Below are positions 1 through 7,000 of a DNA stretch of 11,148 nucleotides, piece by piece. The notes beneath the pieces were generated by a model that worked only from the letters and a program-made list of their open reading frames with translations, did no database searches and had not been told where the DNA came from. The stretch lies in NCBI GenBank assembly GCA_030599175.1, contig JAUVON010000060.1, forward strand, positions 1-11,148, in the 5' to 3' direction. Position 1 is the first letter of the stretch. The number at the start of each line of letters is the position of its first letter. This DNA is from Desulfobulbaceae bacterium (GTDB taxonomy: Bacteria; Desulfobacterota; Desulfobulbia; Desulfobulbales; Desulfocapsaceae). A program made the position numbers and the translations under genes.

Positions 1-73
1 ACCAGCCATTGTCAGGGTTGTGATACGTGACTCGCTCAACAATACCCTTCAGCTTTTCAGTGATTATTACCAT
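1..73 (-). CDS. RecD2-like ATP-dependent helicase, N-terminal fragment (runs off the window)
   Basis: Reading the minus strand from the ATG at 73-71 gives an open frame to the window edge, starting MVIITEKLKG and continuing IVERVTYHNPDNGW. The pattern LKG-x-VER-V/I-T/F-x-HNP-x-NG is what the extreme N-terminus of RecD2 (the RecD-like SF1B helicase of bacteria without RecBC partnership) looks like, where it begins an OB-fold-like domain. Only 24 codons are visible, so no helicase motif can be checked. RecD2 proteins are 5'-3' DNA helicases implicated in repair and replication-fork maintenance. The gene is divergent from the LysE-type exporter gene, with about 100 bp between the two starts. No good ribosome-binding site is seen immediately upstream; a purine-rich run (AGGGGGAT) lies further away than usual, so the exact start is uncertain. 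Confidence 0.6.
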   Translation of the reverse strand, partial: MVIITEKLKGIVERVTYHNPDNGW

Positions 74-174
74 GGGCTACACACTGTTATCCCCCTCTCT
101 GTCTCAAAGTTAAGATAATCTCCCGCCGCTGGAATATCAGTGATTAATTTCCAGGATTGGCATATAGTCTACAC

Positions 175-810
175 ATGATACTGACTCTCATCACAATATT
201 CAGCTCATCTTTTCTGATAGCCCTATCAGGAGCCTTGATGCCTGGCCCTCTACTGACTGTAACGGTTAGTGAGAGCACACACAGAGGTGCGATAGCCGGA
301 CCTCTGGTGATTCTCGGCCATGGCATTCTCGAATTATCACTCATAACCGCCCTGCTTCTGGGGATGGCACCGCTGCTTCAGCGAAATGACGTATTTATCT
401 TTATATCACTTGTTGGTGGCAGCATCCTGCTGTGGATGGCTTTTTCCATGTTCAGGAGCCTGCCTGGACTCAGCCTGGAAATTTCCCCGGATGATGGAAA
501 AAGAAGAAACCTGATAATCACCGGCATCCTGTTCAGCCTGGCAAATCCTTACTGGCTGATATGGTGGGCATCCATCGGAATTGGCTACATTTTACACTCC
601 GTTAAATATGGTATCATCGGGGTTGCAGCTTTTTTTCTTGGTCACATTCTGGCGGATCTGGCCTGGTATACGCTGATTTCTTTTGGGGTGGCCAAAGGAA
701 GGCGGTTTTTCAGCGATATATTTTACAAACGGCTCATAGGATGTTGCGCATCCTTTCTGGTGATCTTCTCCTGTTACTTTTTTTACAGCGGTATCGAGAA
801 AATATTATAG
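175..810 (+). CDS. LysE/RhtB-family amino-acid or metabolite exporter
   Basis: This is a polytopic inner-membrane protein of about 211 residues, the usual size for LysE/RhtB exporters. The family signature GALMPGPLLTVTV sits in the first membrane segment, and an ANPYWLIWW stretch typical of the fourth segment follows the central loop. Five to six hydrophobic segments are visible, spread over the whole length. Family members export amino acids or related small solutes by proton exchange; the substrate here cannot be told. I chose the ATG at 175 because it places the PGP motif about 22 residues from the start, as in relatives. An in-frame TTG at 157 would add six residues, but its AGGA is directly adjacent with no spacing. 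Neither start has a good ribosome-binding site. The gene converges on the araC-type gene with 18 bp between stops and no obvious terminator hairpin. Confidence 0.88.
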   Translation: MILTLITIFSSSFLIALSGALMPGPLLTVTVSESTHRGAIAGPLVILGHGILELSLITALLLGMAPLLQRNDVFIFISLVGGSILLWMAFSMFRSLPGLSLEISPDDGKRRNLIITGILFSLANPYWLIWWASIGIGYILHSVKYGIIGVAAFFLGHILADLAWYTLISFGVAKGRRFFSDIFYKRLIGCCASFLVIFSCYFFYSGIEKIL

Positions 811-828
811 TTTTTCGAATCTATCCAG

Positions 829-1830
829 TCATGCAGCTTTCCTATATTGAACAGGTGACTCCCCCGTCCACCTTTTAAAAGATCTCGAGAAGGTACTCAA
901 CTCGGCAAACCCCAGAAGAAAAGCAACCTCCGTCAGATCATTTTTGCTATCCCGAACATACTGTTTGGCAATTTCCATACGTGTTTCATTAAGCAGAGAA
1001 ATAAATGTTGTTCCCTCTAACTGCAATAAACGCTGCAATTTCCGGGTACTGAAATAAAGTTCCCTCGCCACATTTTCCACCGTGGCATCTCCAGATGGGA
1101 GGTGCTCTGCAATTATTTTTTTGATTCTTACCACCAGGGTCTCATTATTCAAGGTACCAATATATCTAGTCATCGCCTGATCATTAAATGCCGCCAGTTC
1201 CTCATTGCCGCTTGGCAGGACAACATCCACCACATCCAGCGGCAGAGCCAGACAGCTGGCTGGGGAGTCGAAGGTTACCGGTGACTTGAAGAACTCATAA
1301 TATTTGGCGGCACATCCTGGACGGCTATGGGTAAGACTCACCGAGACAGGAGAAAGATCCCGCTGGAAGTTGACCCGCAGTACACTCATGATCCAGGCAA
1401 GAGCAGCATCCTCCCGTCCTCTTGAATAGAATCCTTCATCCTTATACTTAAGGGTGAAGACTAGCGTTCCCTTATCTTCGTCTTCATGGAGTTCTCCAAA
1501 ATGAGCATCGGAGATAACACGGTGAAACCGAATGAGTCGTTCAAGCGTGATTCGCAAACTCGTACTCAAAAGCATGGCATATCCAAGAGTACCAAAATGT
1601 GATGGATGCCAGTTTGTCGCTGCAGTGAGCCCAAAGCAGGGGTCTTTAATCTGTCTTTCCATTTCTTCCCAAAGATCAGCAATTTTTTGCATGGAATATC
1701 TTTCCCCCGATTGATACATACGAGCAGGATCAAGTTGTACTTTTTTAAAGACAACAGCTGGGTCATGGTTGTATTTTTCAAGCATATTCCAGAGTACCAG
1801 CTGGACACTTGCCAATTTTGTCAGAGACAT
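829..1830 (-). CDS. AraC-family transcriptional regulator with arabinose-binding-like N-terminal domain
   Basis: The protein has 333 residues. Roughly residues 1-210 resemble the ligand-sensing N-terminal domain found in OruR/VirS-type AraC proteins (PF12625 type), including a SHFGTLGYAMLLSTSLRITL stretch. Residues from about 236 to the end form the double helix-turn-helix DNA-binding domain. It ends in the family signature LTEVAFLLGFAELSTFSRSF followed by KRWTGESPVQYRK. The ATG at 1830 has an AGGA ribosome-binding site seven bases upstream. A strong promoter (TTGTCA, 17 bp, TATAAT) lies at 1888-1916, and its -35 box is inside a 17-bp palindrome (1900-1916). That arrangement suggests autoregulation. 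Two similar palindromes lie before the divergent 175-residue gene, its most likely target. The effector molecule is unknown. The short dispersed repeat at 1844-1860 sits in its untranslated leader. Confidence 0.93.
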   Translation of the reverse strand: MSLTKLASVQLVLWNMLEKYNHDPAVVFKKVQLDPARMYQSGERYSMQKIADLWEEMERQIKDPCFGLTAATNWHPSHFGTLGYAMLLSTSLRITLERLIRFHRVISDAHFGELHEDEDKGTLVFTLKYKDEGFYSRGREDAALAWIMSVLRVNFQRDLSPVSVSLTHSRPGCAAKYYEFFKSPVTFDSPASCLALPLDVVDVVLPSGNEELAAFNDQAMTRYIGTLNNETLVVRIKKIIAEHLPSGDATVENVARELYFSTRKLQRLLQLEGTTFISLLNETRMEIAKQYVRDSKNDLTEVAFLLGFAELSTFSRSFKRWTGESPVQYRKAA

Positions 1831-1843
1831 TGTTTTTCCTCAT

Positions 1844-1860
1844 TGATGAACTCGTAAAAA
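1844..1860 (+). repeat. Dispersed 17-bp repeat, copy A (solo arm)
   Basis: The sequence TGATGAACTCGTAAAAA matches the left arm of the MITE-like element at 3044-3178 (TGATAAACTCGTAAAAA) at 16 of 17 positions. No matching inverted arm is seen nearby. It lies in the predicted untranslated leader of the AraC-type gene, between its promoter and its ribosome-binding site. Confidence 0.65.
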
Positions 1861-1887
1861 GGATAACACACCAGAGAACTACCGATC

Positions 1888-1916
1888 ATTATAGCGAAGT
1901 TGTCGCAAAGTGACAA
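1888..1916 (-). promoter_or_regulatory. Sigma-70 promoter of the AraC-type gene
   Basis: On the minus strand a TTGTCA hexamer (1916-1911) and a perfect TATAAT (1893-1888) are separated by exactly 17 bp. This points to a transcription start near 1881 and a leader of about 50 nt before the ATG at 1830. The -35 box forms one half of the palindromic site at 1900-1916, so a protein bound there would overlap the polymerase contact site. Confidence 0.75.
1900..1916. promoter_or_regulatory. Putative AraC-regulator operator, site 1
   Basis: TTGTCGCAAAGTGACAA is a palindrome with perfect 5-bp arms (TTGTC/GACAA) and a 7-bp spacer. It shares 11 of 17 positions with both sites 2 and 3 in the same intergenic region and overlaps the -35 box of the AraC-type gene. 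It is likely bound by that regulator; this is inference from position and repetition. Confidence 0.55.
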
Positions 1917-2011
1917 GATAGATCTCCCTATCAAATTGCCTCTGTAGTCTCAATAATCAGCTGATATCAATATATATAACTCGAACATCGAATAACTTAA
2001 CAATAATAGAA

Positions 2012-2028
2012 TTGTCGTAAACTGGCAA
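2012..2028. promoter_or_regulatory. Putative AraC-regulator operator, site 2
   Basis: TTGTCGTAAACTGGCAA matches site 1 at 14 of 17 positions, including TTGTCG at the left and the TG-x-CAA end at the right. Its start is 22 bp before the start of site 3, about two helical turns, the tandem spacing expected for an AraC-family dimer on adjacent half-sites. It lies 145 bp before the start codon of the 175-residue gene. Confidence 0.55.
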
Positions 2029-2033
2029 TTTTT

Positions 2034-2050
2034 TTGGCGCGCAATGCCAA
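2034..2050. promoter_or_regulatory. Putative AraC-regulator operator, site 3
   Basis: TTGGCGCGCAATGCCAA is a palindrome with perfect TTGGC/GCCAA arms and the same 7-bp spacer as site 1. It keeps the TTG-x-CG and A-x-TG-x-CAA framework. A weak TAACTATATT -10-like stretch lies at 2068-2077, so this site would cover or adjoin the -35 region of the rightward promoter, the position typical of AraC-type activation. The promoter itself is poorly defined. Confidence 0.45.
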
Positions 2051-2172
2051 GCGCTCATTCTAAAGAATAACTATATTTCTGATCGAAGATAACCCGATTA
2101 ATCAGAATTTTCAGAATGGTTGGATAATTTCCTTCACGAAATTCTCTCAAAAAAACAATAGAGGAGCATGCC

Positions 2173-2700
2173 ATGAAACTACAATCTAAAGAGGATACAG
2201 TCATCATGCCCAGCAGGGCTCCACAGGATAATGCGGTCATCGACTTTGTCAGTGAACTGCTGGCAATGACACTTGCAGAACAAGATGAAGAGATGATTAT
2301 CAAAGCCCAGTCACAGGATTTTCTTTATGACGCGGGAACCGGCATAAAGACAACCGCATCATTAAAAACTGTGATTAACTGCGAAGATGTTGCATCAGAC
2401 AACAAAATAGAAATCACACTTTCCGGCACAGTCACCAACCTACAGGGACAAAAAGAGACATTCACCCTGTTCTTCTTCACTTGGCTGGATAAAACTGCAA
2501 ATATTTCCCATAGCCATAACGGTGGGATGAATCTCAGGAAAAGGTATCTGCTGATACAATTTGAAAATTCATCAGAGCTGTTTGATTCTGTCTTCGAGCT
2601 GAACCTCTATCGAAAAGATTCTGCCGGTCAACAACACTCTCTTGGCCAGGGAAGAGGATATCTGCTATTTGGCAACGACCCGGATAATAAAATGAATTGA
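2173..2700 (+). CDS. Unrecognised 175-residue cytoplasmic protein, probable target of the AraC-type regulator
   Basis: The reading frame starts at an ATG with an excellent GAGGAG ribosome-binding site six bases upstream (2161-2166) and ends with TGA. I do not recognise a family. The protein is soluble, with no signal peptide or membrane segment. The first 50 residues are acidic and likely helical (DFVSELLAMTLAEQDEEMII). The remainder alternates in a beta-like way, with a hydrophobic FTLFFFTWL patch, a polar SHSHNGG loop and a C-terminal stretch rich in Gly, Asp and Asn. It has a long leader (about 90 nt if transcription starts near 2084) behind two tandem regulator-type palindromes, and it is divergent from the AraC-type gene. 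The simplest reading is that this protein is the regulated output of that regulator. Its function cannot be stated. Confidence 0.8.
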   Translation: MKLQSKEDTVIMPSRAPQDNAVIDFVSELLAMTLAEQDEEMIIKAQSQDFLYDAGTGIKTTASLKTVINCEDVASDNKIEITLSGTVTNLQGQKETFTLFFFTWLDKTANISHSHNGGMNLRKRYLLIQFENSSELFDSVFELNLYRKDSAGQQHSLGQGRGYLLFGNDPDNKMN

Positions 2701-2791
2701 AGAAAATGATAAAGAGGTATTTTAAACTGCCTTTCCAGATCGCAAATATTAAAAGCGATATAGTTCAAAAGACAATCCGGTAAAAAATTCC

Positions 2792-2974
2792 ATGAAATCA
2801 ATTGAACGTGAAGATTGCCTACTAACCAGAGATGAACATAGAAATCCTCGCCTTAGTCCAAGAAATTATCAGCAAAGCCAGATAAGAGAAATTGTGCAAA
2901 ACCTACCAGATCAGTCTCTTATCTCAACCCTGGTGCGTAAATATATAAACATCCCCCCACCTTCAAAAAGATAA
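2792..2974 (+). CDS. Doubtful 60-codon ORF
   Basis: An ATG-to-TAA frame of 60 codons lies 91 bp after the 175-residue gene on the same strand. The product would be basic and polar, with a predicted helical middle (QSQIREIVQNLPDQSLISTL) and a PPPSKR tail. There is no recognisable ribosome-binding site before the ATG (the preceding bases are TAAAAAATTCC). It has no family resemblance I can name, and rare codons such as CTA and AGA are frequent. A hairpin follows at 3013-3032. It may be a small gene co-transcribed with its neighbour, or chance. Confidence 0.22.
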   Translation: MKSIEREDCLLTRDEHRNPRLSPRNYQQSQIREIVQNLPDQSLISTLVRKYINIPPPSKR

Positions 2975-3012
2975 GCTAAAACTAGAGTCGCCTCCATTGG
3001 TAAATAAATCCA

Positions 3013-3032
3013 GCCGATATAACTATATCGGC
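3013..3032. other. Small perfect hairpin
   Basis: GCCGATAT and ATATCGGC are separated by the four bases AACT. The hairpin lies about 40 bp after the end of the doubtful ORF and just before the repeat element. There is no T-run on either side, so intrinsic termination is unlikely. It could be a transcript-end stabiliser or a protein site. Confidence 0.4.
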
Positions 3033-3043
3033 ATAGTCATATT

Positions 3044-3178
3044 TGATAAACTCGTAAAAACCTCCCTGCTCCGTCATTCCCGCGCAGGCGGGAATCCAGA
3101 ACGTATTGAAATGACAGGATTCCCGCCTGCGCGGGAATGACGAAATGGCGAAATATTTAAGTTTTTACGACGCCATCA
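3044..3178. mobile_element. MITE-like palindromic element with REP-type core
   Basis: The outer arms are 17 bp. The left arm (3044-3060) is TGATAAACTCGTAAAAA; the right arm (3162-3178), read on the opposite strand, is TGATGGCGTCGTAAAAA, so 13 of 17 positions agree. Inside lies a perfect 26-bp inverted repeat (3072-3097 and 3117-3142) around a 19-nt loop. Each 26-bp arm itself contains ATTCCC-N8-GGGAAT, the same core layout as the Neisseria dRS3 repeat and many proteobacterial REP-like palindromes. The 8-bp sequence TCATATTT occurs at 3037-3044 and again at 3176-3183, consistent with a target duplication, although it overlaps the arm ends slightly. No coding capacity exists, so any movement would need a transposase supplied from elsewhere. 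The strong stem may also end transcripts from the metallo-hydrolase operon. Confidence 0.75.
3072..3142. terminator. Large stem-loop, possible bidirectional transcription end
   Basis: The perfect 26-bp inverted repeat would fold into a very stable GC-rich stem in RNA from either strand. On the minus strand, downstream of the metallo-hydrolase stop, it is followed about a dozen bases later by TTTTT (3060-3056). On the plus strand TTTTT comes about 20 bases after the stem. The layout is imperfect for a classical intrinsic terminator, so this role is inferred. Confidence 0.35.
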
Positions 3179-3216
3179 TATTTTACAACAAGCACAATAG
3201 AATAGTACTCTATTCA

Positions 3217-4047
3217 TCAATAAGTCAGCGACAGTCCCACGCCGACTTCCTTTATTTCAACAACTTCCGAAAGCGCAATTTTTGATTTCAGATCAGTACA
3301 GTGGCAGGCATGAATCCGCTTCAGACCAAGTTTGTTAAAATAATCCAGCGTTCCCTGAAGTTGTTTTTCCGAAGGGTTCTGCAAATGCAGTCCACCAACA
3401 ACATCATTTATCCGATTTTCAGCACAGACCATTTTAGCATACTCGATAATATTGCAGATACCGGCATGGGAGCAGCCGGTTATAATCACCAGCCCATCTT
3501 CAGATTTATAGGCCAGTGCCGAATCTTCAATTACCCAATCCCCTTCATCCGACCCATCTTTTTTACCAAACCGTATCATCGATTCAAAGTCATTCTCCCT
3601 GGGGATCTGCCCTAAAAAGACTAGTCGGTCACTCAACCAGCGTGGTTGATCAGTGAGTTCCAGCTGAAAATGTTTGGCCAGCTTGTCCTTTGACATCAAA
3701 GAGCCAAACTCACCAAATCCATCTTCTGTTACACTGATAAATGTCTGGCTATGTGCTACCAGGGCTGGTTTTGAATGTGGTATTCCGGCAATTTTCAGCT
3801 CTGAATAATATCTGATCAACGGTTCCAGCCCCCAGGTATGATCGAGATGGCTATGGGACAGCACAAGGTAATCCAGGTGAGTCAAATCAAGACCCATTTT
3901 CAGTGCGTTACGAATAAAAATATCTGAATAACCGGTGTCAAATAAACTGCGGCTATCATCACCTTCTATTAAAACCGAAAATCCCGGCTCGGCCAGGTAA
4001 TACTGATCTATCAATGTGTTGTTATCTACTAAAATATGTACTTTCAT
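3217..4047 (-). CDS. MBL-fold metallo-hydrolase (COG1237-like)
   Basis: The protein has 276 residues with the metallo-beta-lactamase zinc signature SHSHLDHTWG (H65, H67, D69, H70). Further likely metal ligands are H194 in TGCSHAG, H221 in GGLHL and H249 in ACHCTD. This set and spacing match the COG1237 branch, annotated in methanogens as dihydropterin-ribofuranosyl-aminobenzene-phosphate synthase-like; most bacterial members have no proven substrate. It is cytoplasmic, with no signal peptide. The ATG at 4047 is preferred because GAGGA (4057-4053) lies five bases upstream; an in-frame GTG at 4059 would overlap that ribosome-binding site. It follows the giant helicase gene by 28 bp on the same strand, so the two are probably co-transcribed. 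It does not resemble the SNM1/Artemis nuclease branch, so a direct nuclease role is not supported. Confidence 0.9.
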   Translation of the reverse strand: MKVHILVDNNTLIDQYYLAEPGFSVLIEGDDSRSLFDTGYSDIFIRNALKMGLDLTHLDYLVLSHSHLDHTWGLEPLIRYYSELKIAGIPHSKPALVAHSQTFISVTEDGFGEFGSLMSKDKLAKHFQLELTDQPRWLSDRLVFLGQIPRENDFESMIRFGKKDGSDEGDWVIEDSALAYKSEDGLVIITGCSHAGICNIIEYAKMVCAENRINDVVGGLHLQNPSEKQLQGTLDYFNKLGLKRIHACHCTDLKSKIALSEVVEIKEVGVGLSLTY

Positions 4048-4075
4048 TCCATTCCTCACTTTTCTGTAAATTCAA

Positions 4076-7000
4076 TCAATAGATTATTTCCACAACCGGC
4101 ACCTCCCAGCTCTCTCCATGACACCGGTTGCTAAATGAAGTATCTCTAATATCCGTCTTGAATCTGCGCACAAGGGCGACAACTCTGATCTCCTGAATCA
4201 TATCGAGCTGGTCTGCCCACTCAACCCTCGCTGTCTGCGACAGACGAGCAACAGAAATACCATCCCCGTTCAACAGCTCAATATTGTCGTTTCGTATCTG
4301 TGCTTTCAGCAGATCACCGCTCTTTAATTGTTCCAGAGCCTTCCTGACGGGATGGTGTTCTTTTTTTAAGCCACTGAAGTCGATAAAAAGATCTTTCATA
4401 CCCAACAGCCTGTACCGTTTTTCTGTAAATTTCTTCCCTGGAACAGACTCTTTTTTTCTGCACACCAGGTAATCCCCTGCAAGTACTTCCGTATGAGGAT
4501 TCCGTCGATTTTCAAGTGAGAAGAGATGCAATGTCTGCCGCGCTCTCGACATCGCAACATAGTAGAGCCTGCGCTCCTCCTCCATCTCAGACTCCTGCAA
4601 TTCCTGCCAGCTGTCCCCGAGAATAAAAACATGATCAAACTCTAGCCCTTTAACGGAGTGCGCGGTGGAGAGGAAAACACCGTTGCCAAGATTTTGGGAT
4701 CGACCCTGATCAGAGAGCATTTCATAAAAATAGTCTTCTATCAACGGTACAGGCTGGGGAATATTACCTGTTTCTTCTCTCCATTCACCTATCAGCCGGC
4801 GCAAATTAGTTTGCCACAGGTTGTCATCAAGTGCATTTTCAGGGAGCAGATCCAGCAGTGAATCCGCCGTTTTCATCTCCAGCCGATGCTCTCGCAGATA
4901 TTCCAGTAACAGGACATTCTCCCGAATCTTTGTTAAACCCGGAAAACCACTGCTCCGCCCCCAGCTCAGGGTAACTGCCATATCCGCCTCATCGAAAGCC
5001 GAACGAACAAGATCGAGATCTTTCCATTCCCGGGCCAGGATTGCACAATTGCCAAGATTAAATTCACTGTCAAGCCCCTGCAGACGGCATATTTCCTTTA
5101 AAAGAAAACCGGCCTGCTGCCGCTGGTCAACAACTTCAATTCGCTGCACGCACCCTTTAGCTATCGGATCACTGAGTTGCCAGTTGCCGCCTGGAGGTAA
5201 GAGTTGCCTTGCCTGATTCACCTTGATTGGATAATCAGTCTTCATTCTATCGGAGTTGAAGGAAATCAGCATATTTGCAGCGGCAATGATATTTGGAGTA
5301 GATCTGTAATTCTCAATAAGGTAATGAATCTGTGCATCATAATCCTTATGAAACTTTCGGATAAAACCTACATTTGCCCCTCTGAAGCGGTAGATATTCT
5401 GGTCGTCATCTCCCACTGCCAGGATGGCCATCTTCTGATCACTCTCTTTCTGCGTCCTGCCGGCCAAAAGCGATACAAGTTCATATTGTTCTTCATCTAT
5501 ATCCTGATATTCATCCACCAGGATATGACTGAACCTGCCGATCAGCATATCACGAGGATCTGCATCCCCAAAGCCGATGACATCGCTCTCTCCCTTGAGC
5601 AGCCTGATAGCATCCTGAATCACTTTTGAGAAGTCGATTATGTCATTCCGACTCGACCCACTGACAGGCACAAGGGATTTGCCGGTCAATCGTAAGGCCA
5701 ATCCATGAAAGGTAAGTGTGGTGACTCCAAGCATATCGTTGCCAACCAGGTCACGAAGCCTCTGACGCAGATTCATAACCGCACCGCGATTAAAACAGAG
5801 TATCAGAATTGCCCTTGCCTTTACCCGCTTTACCCTCAGCAGAAAAGAGGCCCGATGTGCCACCACCCTGGTCTTGCCGGCACCGGGACCGGCCAGAACC
5901 AGCATGTTTTTCTCAATAGGTGCAGCTACAATCTTTTCCTGACTTTCATTTTTCAAGTCATCAACGATGCGGGAATATGACTGCTCACTGGTCGCCCTCT
6001 CCAGAAATTTTTTCTTACCGGGAAAGAACCGCTTAACAAAATCTTCCTTCTCGTCATTAAAATAGGAACCGACAAGAGCCATTGCCGTGCTCAATTTCTC
6101 CAGCGCCTGCCTGGCATATTCGTTCATCACATGGATCTGAAAGTTCCTTTCCAGGTAGTGGGTGTCAAGTGGTGCGAAATCCGCCTTCGAATATCTTCTC
6201 CCCCTGGCCTCGGGGTTGATGGTAATCGTCATGGCCTGTCGAAAAACAGCCAGACCATGCTGCAGATCAATAACAATCTGCTCATGCATAAAGGTCAGCG
6301 CCCGTTCTGCAGCAGCAAGTGGATCTTTTAATAGAGGCAGTAAAAGCAGATCTCTGCGCAGACCGTCAACTATCTGCTCCAGGGTAAACTCAACCAGCAG
6401 ATTGGCGTTGGGCCGGGCAGCAGGATCAATCGTGCCGAGTATAACCTGCAGAGTCACATGGGCAGCCTGCTGCCTGATCTGTACCGTTCTGTTCAGTAAT
6501 TCCCAGTCCCGATGCAGCAGAATAGTAAACCTGTTATTACCCCTTGCCTTAATACTGATACTCCCCTTCTGCCCTGCCAACCCTTTGCCGTCACGACTCA
6601 GCCCATAGAGAATCAGTTTCAGGCTATGGGGGGTGGCATACTCATAGCCGAGCTCGATCAGCTGCTGATTGACCTGTCGCAGATCAAGCTCCAGCGGAGT
6701 CTCTATATCAACATCGGGTGCCCTTTCACCCAGAACTTTCAAGAAATCATTCTCCAGTGCACAGATACGCTGCAGCTGTTTCTCTGAGCTTTTCTTCACC
6801 TTATAACGGACATAAGCGGTAAGTGTGGTCTCTTTGGAAAGCAGTCCCTGGACTGCCATATCATCTAAAGTCCGGAGGACTCGCTGTGCCTCTGTCAAAG
6901 TATCTCTATCCTGTTCACAGGGGGAAAAAGAAGAGAGGCTGGCAAGCTCATCTGCACTGACCCCCTGAGTTCCCCTCTGCTCCATAAAAACAGAGAGAAT

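Larger units (their letters stand above)
2975..3216. other. Non-coding stretch with a hairpin and a palindromic element
   Basis: Apart from the doubtful small ORF before it, the whole 2701-3216 interval lacks a convincing gene. This part holds an 8-bp-stem hairpin (3013-3032), the 135-bp MITE-like element (3044-3178) and a 6-bp AT-rich hairpin (3200-3215) just past the stop of the metallo-hydrolase gene. The bulk is A+T rich. Confidence 0.7.

Noticed and set aside
2706..2783. 25-residue ORF just after the 175-residue gene
   Set aside because: It is very short, has only a weak purine run upstream and shows no sign of conservation that I can see.
3072..3142. The paired palindromes as a CRISPR array
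   Set aside because: There are only two units, in inverted orientation, with one 19-nt gap and no cas genes. This is a REP/MITE-type structure.
3200..3215. 6-bp hairpin GAATAG/CTATTC right after the metallo-hydrolase stop, as a terminator
   Set aside because: The stem is short and AT-rich and no T-run follows on the minus strand. The larger stem at 3072-3142 is a better candidate.
3217..4047. MBL-fold protein as an SNM1/Artemis-like DNA nuclease working with the helicase
   Set aside because: The ligand set and the TGCSHAG and GGLHL motifs fit the COG1237 branch, and no beta-CASP domain is present.
4048..4059. GTG at 4059 as start of the metallo-hydrolase
   Set aside because: It would overlap the GAGGA ribosome-binding site that fits the ATG at 4047.
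4821..5216. Plus-strand 131-codon frame
   Set aside because: Ser/Arg-rich shadow opposite the UvrD motor, with no motif or ribosome-binding site.
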